Source: Pseudomonas azotoformans (GTDB lineage Bacteria > Pseudomonadota > Gammaproteobacteria > Pseudomonadales > Pseudomonadaceae). From it: DNA of 64,000 bases. A program made the translations under genes and the position numbers. The notes beneath the pieces are model-generated. The model was not told the origin of the DNA and ran no database searches. It saw nothing but the letters and a program-made list of their open reading frames with translations. Positions 1-8,423 of this stretch are shown in pieces. Where the stretch lies: positions 3,162,001 through 3,226,000 of the forward strand of contig NZ_CP014546.1 in assembly GCF_001579805.1 (NCBI RefSeq). Direction: 5' to 3'. The first letter of the stretch is position 1, and each line of letters opens with the position of its first letter.

Positions 1-913
1 CATTATTACGTGCGCCGTTACCGGTGCGATTCATACGCCGTCGATGTCACCGCATTTGCCGATCACCGCCCAGGAAATTGCCGATGCCGCCATCGGTGCC
101 GCCGAAGCCGGCGCCGCGATTGTGCACCTGCATGCCCGTGACCCCAACGACGGCCGCCCCAGCCAGGACCCGGCGCTGTTCGCCGAATTCCTGCCGCAGA
201 TCAAGGCCGCCAGCGACGTGGTGATCAACATCACCACCGGCGGCGCACCGACCATGGGCGTGGAAGAACGCCTGCAGCCGGTGATGCAGTTCAAGCCGGA
301 ACTGGCTTCGCTGAACATGGGCTCGATGAACTTCGGCCTGTACGAAATGCTCAACCGCTTTACCGACTTCAAGCACGACTGGGAACGGCCGTACCTGGAA
401 GAAAGTGACGACCGGATCTTCCGCAACACCTTCCGCGACATCACCCACATCCTCAACTCCTGTGCCGAAAACCGTACGCGTTTCGAGATCGAGTGCTACG
501 ACATCGGCCACCTCTACACCGCTGCGCACTTCCTGGAACGCGGCCTGCTCAAGCCACCGTTGTTTATCCAGTCGGTATTCGGTTTGCGTGGCGGCATCGG
601 CGGGCACCCGGAAGACCTGGCACACATGCGCCGTACCGCCGACCGTCTGTTTGGCGACGATTACGTGTGGTCGATCCTCGGCGCCGGGCGCGGGCAGATT
701 CCGCTGGCGACCATGGGCCTGTCCATGGGCAGCAACGCGCGGGTGGGGCTTGAGGATTCGCTGTGGGACGGGCCGGGCAAACTGGCGGCGTCGAATGCCG
801 ATCAGGTCCGGCGCATTCGTACCGTGATCGAAGCCCTCGGTCACCGCGTCGCCACGCCGGATGAAGCGCGGGAAATCCTCGGGCTCAAGGGGCGCGATCA
901 GGTCAACTTCTAA
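1..913 (+). CDS. Beta-keto acid cleavage enzyme (BKACE, DUF849), 5' end cut by window
   Basis: BKACE proteins condense a beta-keto acid with acetyl-CoA to give acetoacetate and a new CoA thioester; 3-keto-5-aminohexanoate cleavage enzyme is the prototype. The reading frame is open from base 2, and the residues before the first internal ATG at 44 (IITCAVTGAIHTPS) are family sequence, so the true start lies a few codons upstream of the window. About 303 residues are visible of a usual 310 or so. Zn-site features are present: a His in the N-terminal TGAIHT segment and HLH in IVHLHARDP. The LRGGIGG loop and GAGRGQIPL segment are also family-typical. The gene leads a co-directional series with a lactonase and two permeases, which suggests catabolism. 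The substrate cannot be named from sequence; carnitine- and lysine-type substrates are known for relatives. Confidence 0.88.
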   Translation, partial: IITCAVTGAIHTPSMSPHLPITAQEIADAAIGAAEAGAAIVHLHARDPNDGRPSQDPALFAEFLPQIKAASDVVINITTGGAPTMGVEERLQPVMQFKPELASLNMGSMNFGLYEMLNRFTDFKHDWERPYLEESDDRIFRNTFRDITHILNSCAENRTRFEIECYDIGHLYTAAHFLERGLLKPPLFIQSVFGLRGGIGGHPEDLAHMRRTADRLFGDDYVWSILGAGRGQIPLATMGLSMGSNARVGLEDSLWDGPGKLAASNADQVRRIRTVIEALGHRVATPDEAREILGLKGRDQVNF

Positions 914-976
914 CCCAACAAACCGCCGCGTCAAGGCGCGGCTTGCATCCCGCACAACAACAATAAGGGGATCACC

Positions 977-1855
977 ATGCGTATCGAAGTGCTCGTCGAC
1001 GTCAAGACCACCCTGGGCGAAGGCCCGGTGTGGGACGTCGAGCAACAACGCTTGTATTGGATCGACAGCGCTGACGGCCGCATCCTGCGCTGCACCGACG
1101 ACGGCCGCGAACTGCGGGCCTGGGACGTGGGCCAGAAAATCGGCTCCATGGCCCTGCGCCGTGACGGCGAGTCGGCCATCGTCGCCCTGCAAAACGGCGT
1201 GCACACCCTCGACCTCAACAGCGGCGAACTCAACCTGGTCGCTGATCCGGAACCGCACCTGCCCAACAACCGCCTCAATGACGGCAAGGTCGACCGCCAA
1301 GGCCGCTTTATCTTCGGCTCCATGGACACGTTGGAAGACAGCGCCAGCGCCAAGCTTTACCGCCTGGACGCTGACCTGAGCCTGCACACCCTGGACGAAG
1401 GCATCATCGTGTCCAACGGCCCGTGCTGGAGCCCATCGGGTGACACCTTCTACTTCTGCGACACCTGGTCCGGCGAGATCTGGGCCTACGACTACGACCT
1501 GGCCACCGGCAACGTGAGCAACCGCCGCACGTTCGCCAAGGTCGATACCTCCGGCGGTGGCGCCGCCGACGGTTGCACCGTGGATGCCGAAGGCTGCCTG
1601 TGGCAGGCGCTGGTCTACGCCGGGAAACTGGTGCGCTACACCCCCGACGGCCACGTCGATCGCATCATTCAGATGCCGGTGAAAAAGGTTACCAGCCTGA
1701 CCTTTGGCGGGCCGAACCTGGACACCCTGTTTGTGACCTCCATGGCCAAGCCGCCGCTGCCGCGTTTTCCGGCAGACGGCCAGCAGCGCGGAGCGCTGTT
1801 CGCCATTACCGGGTTGGGCGTGCAAGGAATAGCCGAGCGACGGTTCGCCAGCTAG
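977..1855 (+). CDS. SMP-30/gluconolactonase family lactone hydrolase
   Basis: This 292-residue cytosolic six-bladed propeller of the SMP-30/gluconolactonase/LRE family hydrolyses sugar-type lactones to the free acids. The metal ligands expected for the family are visible: Glu15 in TLGEGPVWD, Asn147 in VSNGPCWSPSG and Asp198 in DGCTVDAEG. Family blocks such as NDGKVDRQGRF are present near residue 101. A GGGGA ribosome site lies just before the ATG at 977. It follows the BKACE gene by 63 bases and precedes an MFS permease gene by 73 bases, so a lactone-opening step in the same pathway is likely. The specific lactone is unknown. Confidence 0.88.
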   Translation: MRIEVLVDVKTTLGEGPVWDVEQQRLYWIDSADGRILRCTDDGRELRAWDVGQKIGSMALRRDGESAIVALQNGVHTLDLNSGELNLVADPEPHLPNNRLNDGKVDRQGRFIFGSMDTLEDSASAKLYRLDADLSLHTLDEGIIVSNGPCWSPSGDTFYFCDTWSGEIWAYDYDLATGNVSNRRTFAKVDTSGGGAADGCTVDAEGCLWQALVYAGKLVRYTPDGHVDRIIQMPVKKVTSLTFGGPNLDTLFVTSMAKPPLPRFPADGQQRGALFAITGLGVQGIAERRFAS

Positions 1856-1928
1856 CGCGTGTGTGTGACAAGGCATATTCCTTCGCAACCTTGTGTCAGT
1901 GCGCGCCCTCGCGCGCCTGGAGAGGCCC

Positions 1929-3251
1929 ATGGCAACTATTAAAAAAGCGTCGCTGCGCAGTATTCACCGGCATTCCTGGGTGTCGCTGCTGGTCTGCTGG
2001 ATGATCTGGATCCTCAACGCCTACGACCGTGAGATCGTGCTGCGCCTGGGGCCGACCATTTCCAAGCATTTCGACTTATCCGCCGACCAATGGGGCACCG
2101 TGGCCACGGTGGTGATGCTGGCCCTGGCGCTGCTGGATATCCCCGGTTCGATGTGGAGCGACCGTTACGGCGGCGGCTGGAAACGTGCGCGCTTCCAGGT
2201 GCCGCTGGTGCTGGGCTACACCGCGATCTCGTTTCTGTCCGGCTTCAAGGCGTTGAGCGGCAACCTCGCCACCTTCATTGCCCTGCGCGTCGGCGTCAAC
2301 CTTGGCGCTGGCTGGGGCGAGCCGGTGGGGGTGAGCAACACCGCCGAATGGTGGCCGGTTGAGCGTCGCGGTTTTGCCCTGGGTGCGCACCATACGGGTT
2401 ACCCGATTGGCGCGATGCTCAGCGGTATCGTCGCGAGTTTTGTCATCACCGTGTTTGGTGAGGACAACTGGCGCTATGTGTTCTTTTTCGCTTTCGTGGT
2501 GGCGCTGCCGCTGATGATCTTCTGGGCGCGTTATTCCACGGCCGAGCGCATCACTGCGTTGTACGTCGACATCGCCGCCAAAGGCATGACCCCGCCCGAC
2601 AATGCCCCGGCCAGCTCGGTAAAAGGCGAAGCCTGGCGCACCTTTGTCGCCACCTTGCGCAACCGCAACATCGCCCTCACGGCGGGTAATACGATGCTGA
2701 CCCAAGTGGTGTACATGGGCGTCAACATCGTGCTGCCGGCCTACCTCTACAACATCGCCGGATTGTCCCTGGCCGAGTCGGCGGGGATGAGCGTGGTGTT
2801 CACCCTCACCGGCATCCTCGGGCAACTGGTGTGGCCGTCGCTGTCGGACATCATCGGCCGACGCACCACCCTGATCATCTGCGGCGTGTGGATGGCGGCG
2901 AGTGTCGGCGCGTTCTACTTCGCCAACACCCTGACGCTGATCGTCGTCGTGCAACTGCTGTTCGGCCTGGTGGCCAACGCGGTATGGCCGATCTATTACG
3001 CCGTGGCCTGCGACTCGGCCGAACCGTCGGCGACGTCGACCGCCAACGGCATCATCACCACCGCGATGTTCATCGGTGGCGGCCTGGCGCCGGTGCTGAT
3101 GGGCAGCCTGATCGCCATGGGCGGCGGCTGGACCACGCTGCACGGCTACACCGTGTGTTTCTTCGTGATGGCCGGCTGCGCCCTGGGCGGCGCGTTGCTG
3201 CAACTGTTTTCCCATCGCCCCCAGGCGTTGGCTATGCAACTCGACTCCTAG
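1929..3251 (+). CDS. MFS permease (probable carboxylate/sugar-acid uptake)
   Basis: A 440-residue inner-membrane major facilitator with about twelve hydrophobic segments and a central cytoplasmic loop near residues 205-235 (TPPDNAPASSVKGE). The first loop carries an MFS A-like motif (WSDRYGGGWKRAR) and the second half has SDIIGRRTT, both typical. I chose ATG 1929 because GGAGAGG sits at 1919-1925; a GTG at 1893 in frame lacks a good site. It probably imports the substrate of the neighbouring BKACE/lactonase route. Substrate assignment is inference from context only. Confidence 0.82.
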   Translation: MATIKKASLRSIHRHSWVSLLVCWMIWILNAYDREIVLRLGPTISKHFDLSADQWGTVATVVMLALALLDIPGSMWSDRYGGGWKRARFQVPLVLGYTAISFLSGFKALSGNLATFIALRVGVNLGAGWGEPVGVSNTAEWWPVERRGFALGAHHTGYPIGAMLSGIVASFVITVFGEDNWRYVFFFAFVVALPLMIFWARYSTAERITALYVDIAAKGMTPPDNAPASSVKGEAWRTFVATLRNRNIALTAGNTMLTQVVYMGVNIVLPAYLYNIAGLSLAESAGMSVVFTLTGILGQLVWPSLSDIIGRRTTLIICGVWMAASVGAFYFANTLTLIVVVQLLFGLVANAVWPIYYAVACDSAEPSATSTANGIITTAMFIGGGLAPVLMGSLIAMGGGWTTLHGYTVCFFVMAGCALGGALLQLFSHRPQALAMQLDS

Positions 3252-3306
3252 AACAACACCGATGCGCCCCCCAGCCCGGCTGGCGGGGCGCCAAGAGGAA
3301 TTGCCG

Positions 3307-4623
3307 ATGACTACCGCGACTTCCGCCCGCACCCCGCAGGCGTTGAACAAACTGATGTTCGTCAAGCTGATGCCCTTGCTGATCATCGCCTACATCCTGA
3401 GCTTCCTGGACCGCACCAACATCGCCCTGGCCAAGCATCACCTGGACGTCGACCTGGGCATTTCCGCCGCGGCGTACGGGTTGGGCGCGGGGCTGTTTTT
3501 CCTGACGTATGCACTGTCGGAAATCCCCAGCAACCTGATCATGCACAAGGTCGGCGCGCGGTTCTGGATCGCGCGGATCATGGTGACCTGGGGCCTGATC
3601 TCGGCGGCCATGGCCTTTGTGCAGGGCGAGACCTCGTTCTATGTGCTGCGCCTGTTGCTGGGCATTGCCGAAGCCGGACTCTTCCCCGGCGTCATGCTCT
3701 ACCTCACCTACTGGTTCAACCGCGAACAGCGGGCACGCGCCACCGGTTATTTCCTGCTCGGCGTTTGCTTCGCCAACATCATCGGCGGCCCGGTGGGCGC
3801 GGCCTTGATGCGCATGGACGGCATGCTCGGCTGGCACGGCTGGCAGTGGATGTTCATGCTCGAAGGACTGCCGGCGGTGGCGTTTGCCTGGGTGGTTTGG
3901 CGCAAATTGCCGGACCGTCCGAGCAAGGCGCCGTGGTTGTCGGCCGAGGAAGCGCGCGGCATCGAACAGCGCATCGCCCAGGAAACCGAAGAGGGCGCGG
4001 GCGAGGGTGGTCACTCGTTGAAAAACTGGCTGACCCCGCAAATCCTGCTGGCGATCTTTGTGTACTTCTGTCACCAGATCACCATCTACACGGTGATCTT
4101 TTTCCTGCCGAGCATCATCAGCAAATACGGCGAGCTGAGCACCATGAACGTCGGCCTGCTGACTTCGTTACCGTGGATCGCGGCGGCACTCGGTGCCTTG
4201 CTGATTCCGCGTTTCGCCACGACGCCCGGACGCTGCCGGCGGTTGCTGGTCACAGGGCTGCTGACCATGGCGTTGGGCCTGGGCATCGCGTCGATATCGG
4301 GGCCGGTGTTCAGCCTGCTCGGTTTTTGCCTGTCGGCGGTGATGTTCTTTGTGGTGCAGTCGATCATCTTTCTGTACCCGGCTTCGCGCCTCAAGGGCGT
4401 TGCGCTGGCGGGCGGGCTGGGTTTCGTCAACGCCTGCGGGCTGCTCGGCGGGTTTGTCGGCCCCTCGGTGATGGGCGTGATCGAGCAAAGCACCGGCAAT
4501 GCGATGAACGGCCTGAAGGTGATTGCGCTGGTATTGGTGGTGGCGGCGATTGCGGCGCTGCGGTTGCGCATGGGGCACGAGCCTGAGCGTGGCGCACAAG
4601 CCAGCGAAGCGTCCTACACGTAG
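3307..4623 (+). CDS. MFS permease, anion:cation symporter (ACS) type
   Basis: A 438-residue twelve-segment inner-membrane transporter. The N-terminal half has the ACS-type signatures YILSFLDRTNIALAK (helix 1, near residue 30) and ALSEIPSNLIMHKVGAR, with GIAEAGLFPGVMLYLTYW in helices 4-5, as in phthalate, tartrate and 4-hydroxyphenylacetate permeases. ATG 3307 is preceded by AAGAGGAA at 3292-3299; an upstream in-frame start at 3262 would add an unlikely Pro/Arg-rich leader. It is the second permease in the cluster, 55 bases after the first. Two permeases of different subfamilies may serve the precursor and the product, or two related acids. Confidence 0.85.
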   Translation: MTTATSARTPQALNKLMFVKLMPLLIIAYILSFLDRTNIALAKHHLDVDLGISAAAYGLGAGLFFLTYALSEIPSNLIMHKVGARFWIARIMVTWGLISAAMAFVQGETSFYVLRLLLGIAEAGLFPGVMLYLTYWFNREQRARATGYFLLGVCFANIIGGPVGAALMRMDGMLGWHGWQWMFMLEGLPAVAFAWVVWRKLPDRPSKAPWLSAEEARGIEQRIAQETEEGAGEGGHSLKNWLTPQILLAIFVYFCHQITIYTVIFFLPSIISKYGELSTMNVGLLTSLPWIAAALGALLIPRFATTPGRCRRLLVTGLLTMALGLGIASISGPVFSLLGFCLSAVMFFVVQSIIFLYPASRLKGVALAGGLGFVNACGLLGGFVGPSVMGVIEQSTGNAMNGLKVIALVLVVAAIAALRLRMGHEPERGAQASEASYT

Positions 4624-4681
4624 ACGCCGGCAACGCGGCTTTCTACACTGCGGCTTGTCTTGGGGAAAGGGGCAGGCGCCG

Positions 4682-5605
4682 ATGAATCGCAATGAATTAC
4701 GCAAGGCCGACATCAACCTGATGGTGGTGTTCGAAGCACTGATGCTGGAACGCAACGTGACGCGGGTGGCAGAGAAGCTGTTTCTCGGCCAACCGACCAT
4801 CAGCTCGGCCCTCAACCGCTTGCGTACCTTGTTCAACGACCCGCTGTTCATTCGCGTCGGCCACCGCATGGAGCCCACCGCGCGGGCCGAGGAAATCATC
4901 CAGCATTTGTCGCCAGCGCTGGACTCGTTGTCCTCGGCCTTGAGCCTGACCCATGACTTCGACCCGTCGATCAGTACCATGACCTTCCGCATCGGCCTGT
5001 CCGATGATGTCGAGTTCGGCCTGTTGCCGCCGTTGCTGCGCGCCCTGCGCCAGGAAGCGCCGCAAGTGGTGTTCGTGGTGCAACATGTGGACTACTGGCG
5101 CATCCCGGATCTGCTGGCCTCTGGCGATATCACCGTCGGCATCACCCAGACCCGTGGCCTGCCAGCGAATGCCAAGCGCAAGCTGCTGCGCCATATCCGC
5201 CCGCGCATCCTGCGTGCCGATGCCTCGGACACACCGCTGACCCTTGACGAATACTGCTCACGGCCCCACGTGCTGGTGTCCCACACCGCCAACGTGGCGG
5301 GGTTCGCGGATGAATGGCTGGCGGAAATCGGCCGCAAGCGCCACGTGGTGTTGTCGGTGCCGCAATACAGCGCACTGCCGGCGTTGCTCGCCGGCACCGA
5401 CCTGATCGCCAGCCTGCCGGACTACACCGCCGAGGCCATGGCCGTGTCGGGCCACCTGTTCTGCGAGCCATTCCCGTTCGAGACGCCGACCCTGGATTTG
5501 TCCATGGTCTGGCTCAGCCATGTGGACACGGACCCGGCCGAGCGCTGGGTACGCTCGCGACTCGAAGCGTTCATGAGTGATCGTGGGTTGGCGACCAAGG
5601 CCTGA
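4682..5605 (+). CDS. LysR-type transcriptional regulator of the BKACE cluster
   Basis: A 307-residue LysR protein. The winged helix is at residues 8-65 (DINLMVVFEALMLERNVT, then QPTISSALNRLR) and is followed by DPLFIRVG, the form seen in the NodD/PcpR-like branch. The effector domain fills the rest. ATG 4682 has a GGGGAAAGGGG purine tract just upstream; the longer frame from 4523 runs over the end of the permease gene. It is co-directional with the genes before it, not divergent, so it may be autoregulated within the same transcript. The effector is probably an intermediate of the neighbouring catabolic genes. Confidence 0.86.
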   Translation: MNRNELRKADINLMVVFEALMLERNVTRVAEKLFLGQPTISSALNRLRTLFNDPLFIRVGHRMEPTARAEEIIQHLSPALDSLSSALSLTHDFDPSISTMTFRIGLSDDVEFGLLPPLLRALRQEAPQVVFVVQHVDYWRIPDLLASGDITVGITQTRGLPANAKRKLLRHIRPRILRADASDTPLTLDEYCSRPHVLVSHTANVAGFADEWLAEIGRKRHVVLSVPQYSALPALLAGTDLIASLPDYTAEAMAVSGHLFCEPFPFETPTLDLSMVWLSHVDTDPAERWVRSRLEAFMSDRGLATKA

Positions 5606-5653
5606 CTCCGTGGTATATCTAGGATTCTTCCTACCAAAGACTCGGAGCCCTAC

Positions 5654-6016
5654 ATGCCACACCTGCACCTGGAATACACCGCCAACCTGACGAACCTGGC
5701 CGTTGAGAAAACCCTGCTACGGCTCAACAACGTGTTGATGGTGTCTGGCCAGTTCGGTTCCGAGTTCGATATCAAAAGCCGTGCGGTCAAGGTCGAGACG
5801 TTCCAGGTGGGCACCTCCCTCGACCCTCGTGGTTTTATCGCGGTGAAGTTGTCACTGCTCAGCGGACGGTCGCCGCAGGTCAAGAAGCAGTTGTCGGAAA
5901 GCCTGTTGGCGGCCTTGCAGGATCTGGGCGACTGGCCAGCGGGCGTACAGGTTCAGCTGAGTGTTCTGTTGGTGGATATGGATCGCGATTCCTACAGCAA
6001 GGTCGCAATCGGTTAA
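5654..6016 (+). CDS. 5-carboxymethyl-2-hydroxymuconate isomerase (HpaF/CHMI)-like protein
   Basis: A 120-residue protein of the tautomerase superfamily, CHMI branch. It begins MPHLHLEYTANL, so removal of Met exposes the Pro1 that acts as the catalytic base in this family, and the length fits (HpaF is about 126). HpaF isomerises 5-carboxymethyl-2-hydroxymuconate in homoprotocatechuate breakdown, but no other hpa genes are visible. It may instead serve as a tautomerase on a keto acid of the adjacent BKACE/lactonase route. It lies 48 bases after the LysR gene and ends 3 bases from the end of a convergent LysR gene. Confidence 0.8.
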   Translation: MPHLHLEYTANLTNLAVEKTLLRLNNVLMVSGQFGSEFDIKSRAVKVETFQVGTSLDPRGFIAVKLSLLSGRSPQVKKQLSESLLAALQDLGDWPAGVQVQLSVLLVDMDRDSYSKVAIG

Positions 6017-6019
6017 GCC

Positions 6020-6955
6020 CTACAACAACCCCTGATCCGCACACACTTTCACCACCTGCTCACGAAACCAGGTATTGGCACTGTCCTGTCCACTGGTTTC
6101 GTTCCACTGCATCTCCAGGGTGAACCCCGGCAAGCCGTTCGGCGCTTCGCAATGGCCGAACACCGTGGACGGCGCCAGCAACTTTTGCACGCGACGGGGC
6201 AAGGTGACGATGAAGTCCGTGCCGGTGATCATCTTCAAGGCTGCGCTGTAGCTGTTGGCACGGGCGATGACCTGGCGCTTGTGGGCCTGGCGTGCGAGCC
6301 AGCCATCGATCATGTTGGTGTCGGAGGTCCACGGCGTGGGGAACACGTGGCGGCGCTCGACGAAGGATTGCAGGCTGAAGGCTGGCTCCCGTGGCGCCGA
6401 GCGTTTGTCGAATACGCACACCAAGTCGTCCTCCAGCAGCATCTGGGTGCGGAAGTCTTTGTGGGCGCGGTGGAAGTTGGGGCCGAAGCAGATCACCAGG
6501 TCGAGGCGACCTTCGCGCAGGTCGCCGGCGGGGATGTCGGTTTCCAGCTTCTGCACATTGACGATCACCGGCAGGTCGGCGCGGTCGAAGTTTTTCAACA
6601 GGCGCGGCAGGATCAACTGTTCGAAATATTCCGGCGCACACACGTTGAAGGTCACGGCCTTCAGCGTCGGATCGAAGGCTTGGCTGCCGGCGTGGCACAG
6701 GTTGATGCTTTCGAGGATCTTCTGCACATGGCCGTACATGGTGGTGGCCTTGTACGTCGGGCGCATGCCGGCGCGCGTGTTGATAAACAGCTCGTCTTCA
6801 AAACTGGTGCGCAGCTTCTTCAGGCTGTAGCTCACGGTGGACTGGCTGACAAACAGCGTTTCAGACACCTCGGTAACGCTGCTCTGGTCATAGACGGCGA
6901 TAAACACCATCAAGTCCTGCATATCGAGCTTTCTGAGCAAGTTACTGTTTAGCAT
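6020..6955 (-). CDS. LysR-type transcriptional regulator
   Basis: A 311-residue LysR regulator with the DNA-binding domain at about residues 8-70 (MQDLMVFIAVYDQSSVTEV and QSTVSYSLKKLR, then DELFINTRAGMRPT), again of the NodD-like branch. I chose the ATG at 6955 (MLNSNLLRK); an in-frame start at 7003 would add 16 residues that match no family sequence. It is convergent with the CHMI-like gene, and a CynX-type permease gene lies upstream on the same strand. Its target is not evident; either neighbour is possible. Confidence 0.84.
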   Translation of the reverse strand: MLNSNLLRKLDMQDLMVFIAVYDQSSVTEVSETLFVSQSTVSYSLKKLRTSFEDELFINTRAGMRPTYKATTMYGHVQKILESINLCHAGSQAFDPTLKAVTFNVCAPEYFEQLILPRLLKNFDRADLPVIVNVQKLETDIPAGDLREGRLDLVICFGPNFHRAHKDFRTQMLLEDDLVCVFDKRSAPREPAFSLQSFVERRHVFPTPWTSDTNMIDGWLARQAHKRQVIARANSYSAALKMITGTDFIVTLPRRVQKLLAPSTVFGHCEAPNGLPGFTLEMQWNETSGQDSANTWFREQVVKVCADQGLL

Positions 6956-7092
6956 CGGTTTCGTCCGTAAACCCTTTGTACCGAACTCAGTACAAGACAG
7001 CACAAAAGCTTAACGGAACGAGCGTGCCAATAGAATGCTCTGTAGGGCGTTTCTATGTTTGGCGTGAGACAAATACTGTTTCCAACACGACC

Positions 7093-8280
7093 TCAGCGGA
7101 TATGTCGTGCGTAATGCTTTGGGTTGAAGCGCGTCACGATCAACAGCATTACCACGATCACCGCCGTGAGCGACCACCAGGCCCATTCGAAGCTGCCCAG
7201 TTGATCGCGGATCATCCCGGCGATCAGCGGCGACAGGCCGGCAATCAGGTAGCCGATGCCTTGCACAAATGCGGTGAGGCCACCGGCGCGGCGCGGGTTG
7301 TCTAGGTGGTCGAGGGACAGGATCAGGCTCATCGGGAACAGGCCGCCGATGCCCAGGCCGAGCAGGCAAGGCCACAGCAGGCTCAGGTGTTGCGGACTGA
7401 GTATCAGGCCGCAGAAACCCAGGATGATCAGTACCAGCAACACCGCCACCACGCCGCGTTTATCCTGGCGACAGTTGGCGATGGCGGGGGTGATCAGGCC
7501 GGAGACGACTTCCATGGCCGTCAGGAAACCCAGCAGCAAGCCGGCGTTCTGTTCACTCCACCCTTGCTCCACGTAGTACGGCGCCAGCCAGGCGAGTACG
7601 CAGGTGTAGGACGCGGTACCGAGTCCGAAAAATACCGCGAGCAACCAGGCGCGACCGTTGCCGAAGAATGATTCTTGAGGGCCCGCAGCGGCTTGGGGCA
7701 GTGGCGGCAACACCGAGCGCTGCGCGTACCAAAACACCAATGCCAACAGCGCCAGCACTGCCCAGATCGCCAGGCCGATGCGCCAACTGCCAGTCTGCAC
7801 CTGCACGAACGGTGCAAACGACGCCGCCAGTGCCGCGCCGCCCATGATCGCGGTGACGTACAGGCCCATGAACAGCGAGACATTGTCACTGAACCGCGAC
7901 TTGATCAGTGCCGGCATCAACGCCTGGATCATCGCAATCCCCACACCGGCGGCGATGGCGCTGATAATCAATTCCAGTGCTGAATCGAGGAACAGCCTCG
8001 ACAACGTCGCCACGCCAATCACCAGCAGCGACACCACGATGCTGCGGTGCTCGCCAAATCGCTTGGCCACGCCCATGCCAAAAAACATCGCCAAGCCCAT
8101 GGCCATCACCGGCAACATGGTCAGCAACGCAGCACTGCTGAAGCTCAAGGGCACGTCGCCGCGAATCGAGGACAACAGTGGGCCGACAGCAGCCATCGAC
8201 GGGCGCAGGTTGAGGGCGACCAGCACGACGCTGATCATCAGCCAGACGGCGGTGGCGGGTTTTGTGTGAACGGTTTCCAT
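7093..8280 (-). CDS. MFS transporter, CynX/NimT family
   Basis: A 395-residue twelve-segment permease. The opening segment VALNLRPSMAAVGPLL and the stretches AIAAGVGIAMIQALMPALIK and GLFPMSLIL are characteristic of the CynX/NimT (cyanate and 2-nitroimidazole transporter) family. The ATG at 8280 gives METVHTKPA. The family name does not prove cyanate as substrate, and the cynTS genes lie 13 kb away with no transporter beside them. The gene is followed 137 bases later by a LysR gene on the same strand. Confidence 0.84.
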   Translation of the reverse strand: METVHTKPATAVWLMISVVLVALNLRPSMAAVGPLLSSIRGDVPLSFSSAALLTMLPVMAMGLAMFFGMGVAKRFGEHRSIVVSLLVIGVATLSRLFLDSALELIISAIAAGVGIAMIQALMPALIKSRFSDNVSLFMGLYVTAIMGGAALAASFAPFVQVQTGSWRIGLAIWAVLALLALVFWYAQRSVLPPLPQAAAGPQESFFGNGRAWLLAVFFGLGTASYTCVLAWLAPYYVEQGWSEQNAGLLLGFLTAMEVVSGLITPAIANCRQDKRGVVAVLLVLIILGFCGLILSPQHLSLLWPCLLGLGIGGLFPMSLILSLDHLDNPRRAGGLTAFVQGIGYLIAGLSPLIAGMIRDQLGSFEWAWWSLTAVIVVMLLIVTRFNPKHYARHIR

Positions 8281-8376
8281 GGGACGGCCTTGAGTGAACA
8301 AGGGCGAATCAGGCCATGGGCGGGAGGAGGGGGCAAATGAGAAAGTCGCAGGGGCTATCTAAAAAATGCGGATGAC

Positions 8377-8410
8377 TTTGTGGCGAGGGAACAAGCTCCC
8401 TCGCCACAAA
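8377..8410. repeat. REP-type palindrome (singlet)
   Basis: A perfect 14-base inverted repeat: TTTGTGGCGAGGGA at 8377-8390 and its complement at 8397-8410, with a 6-base loop ACAAGC. The core GTGGCGAGGGA...CTCCCTCGCCAC is the same family as the pair at 41717-41810 and matches the short repeats scattered in P. fluorescens genomes. It sits between the 5' end of the permease gene and the 3' end of the aldehyde dehydrogenase gene and may also end transcription of the latter. Confidence 0.8.
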
Positions 8411-8423
8411 AGATTCTTATCGG

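Noticed and set aside
47..1930. A 627-codon open frame on the minus strand covering the BKACE and lactonase genes
   Set aside because: It lies antisense to two well-recognised families, has no family sequence of its own, and is the usual consequence of high GC at third positions.
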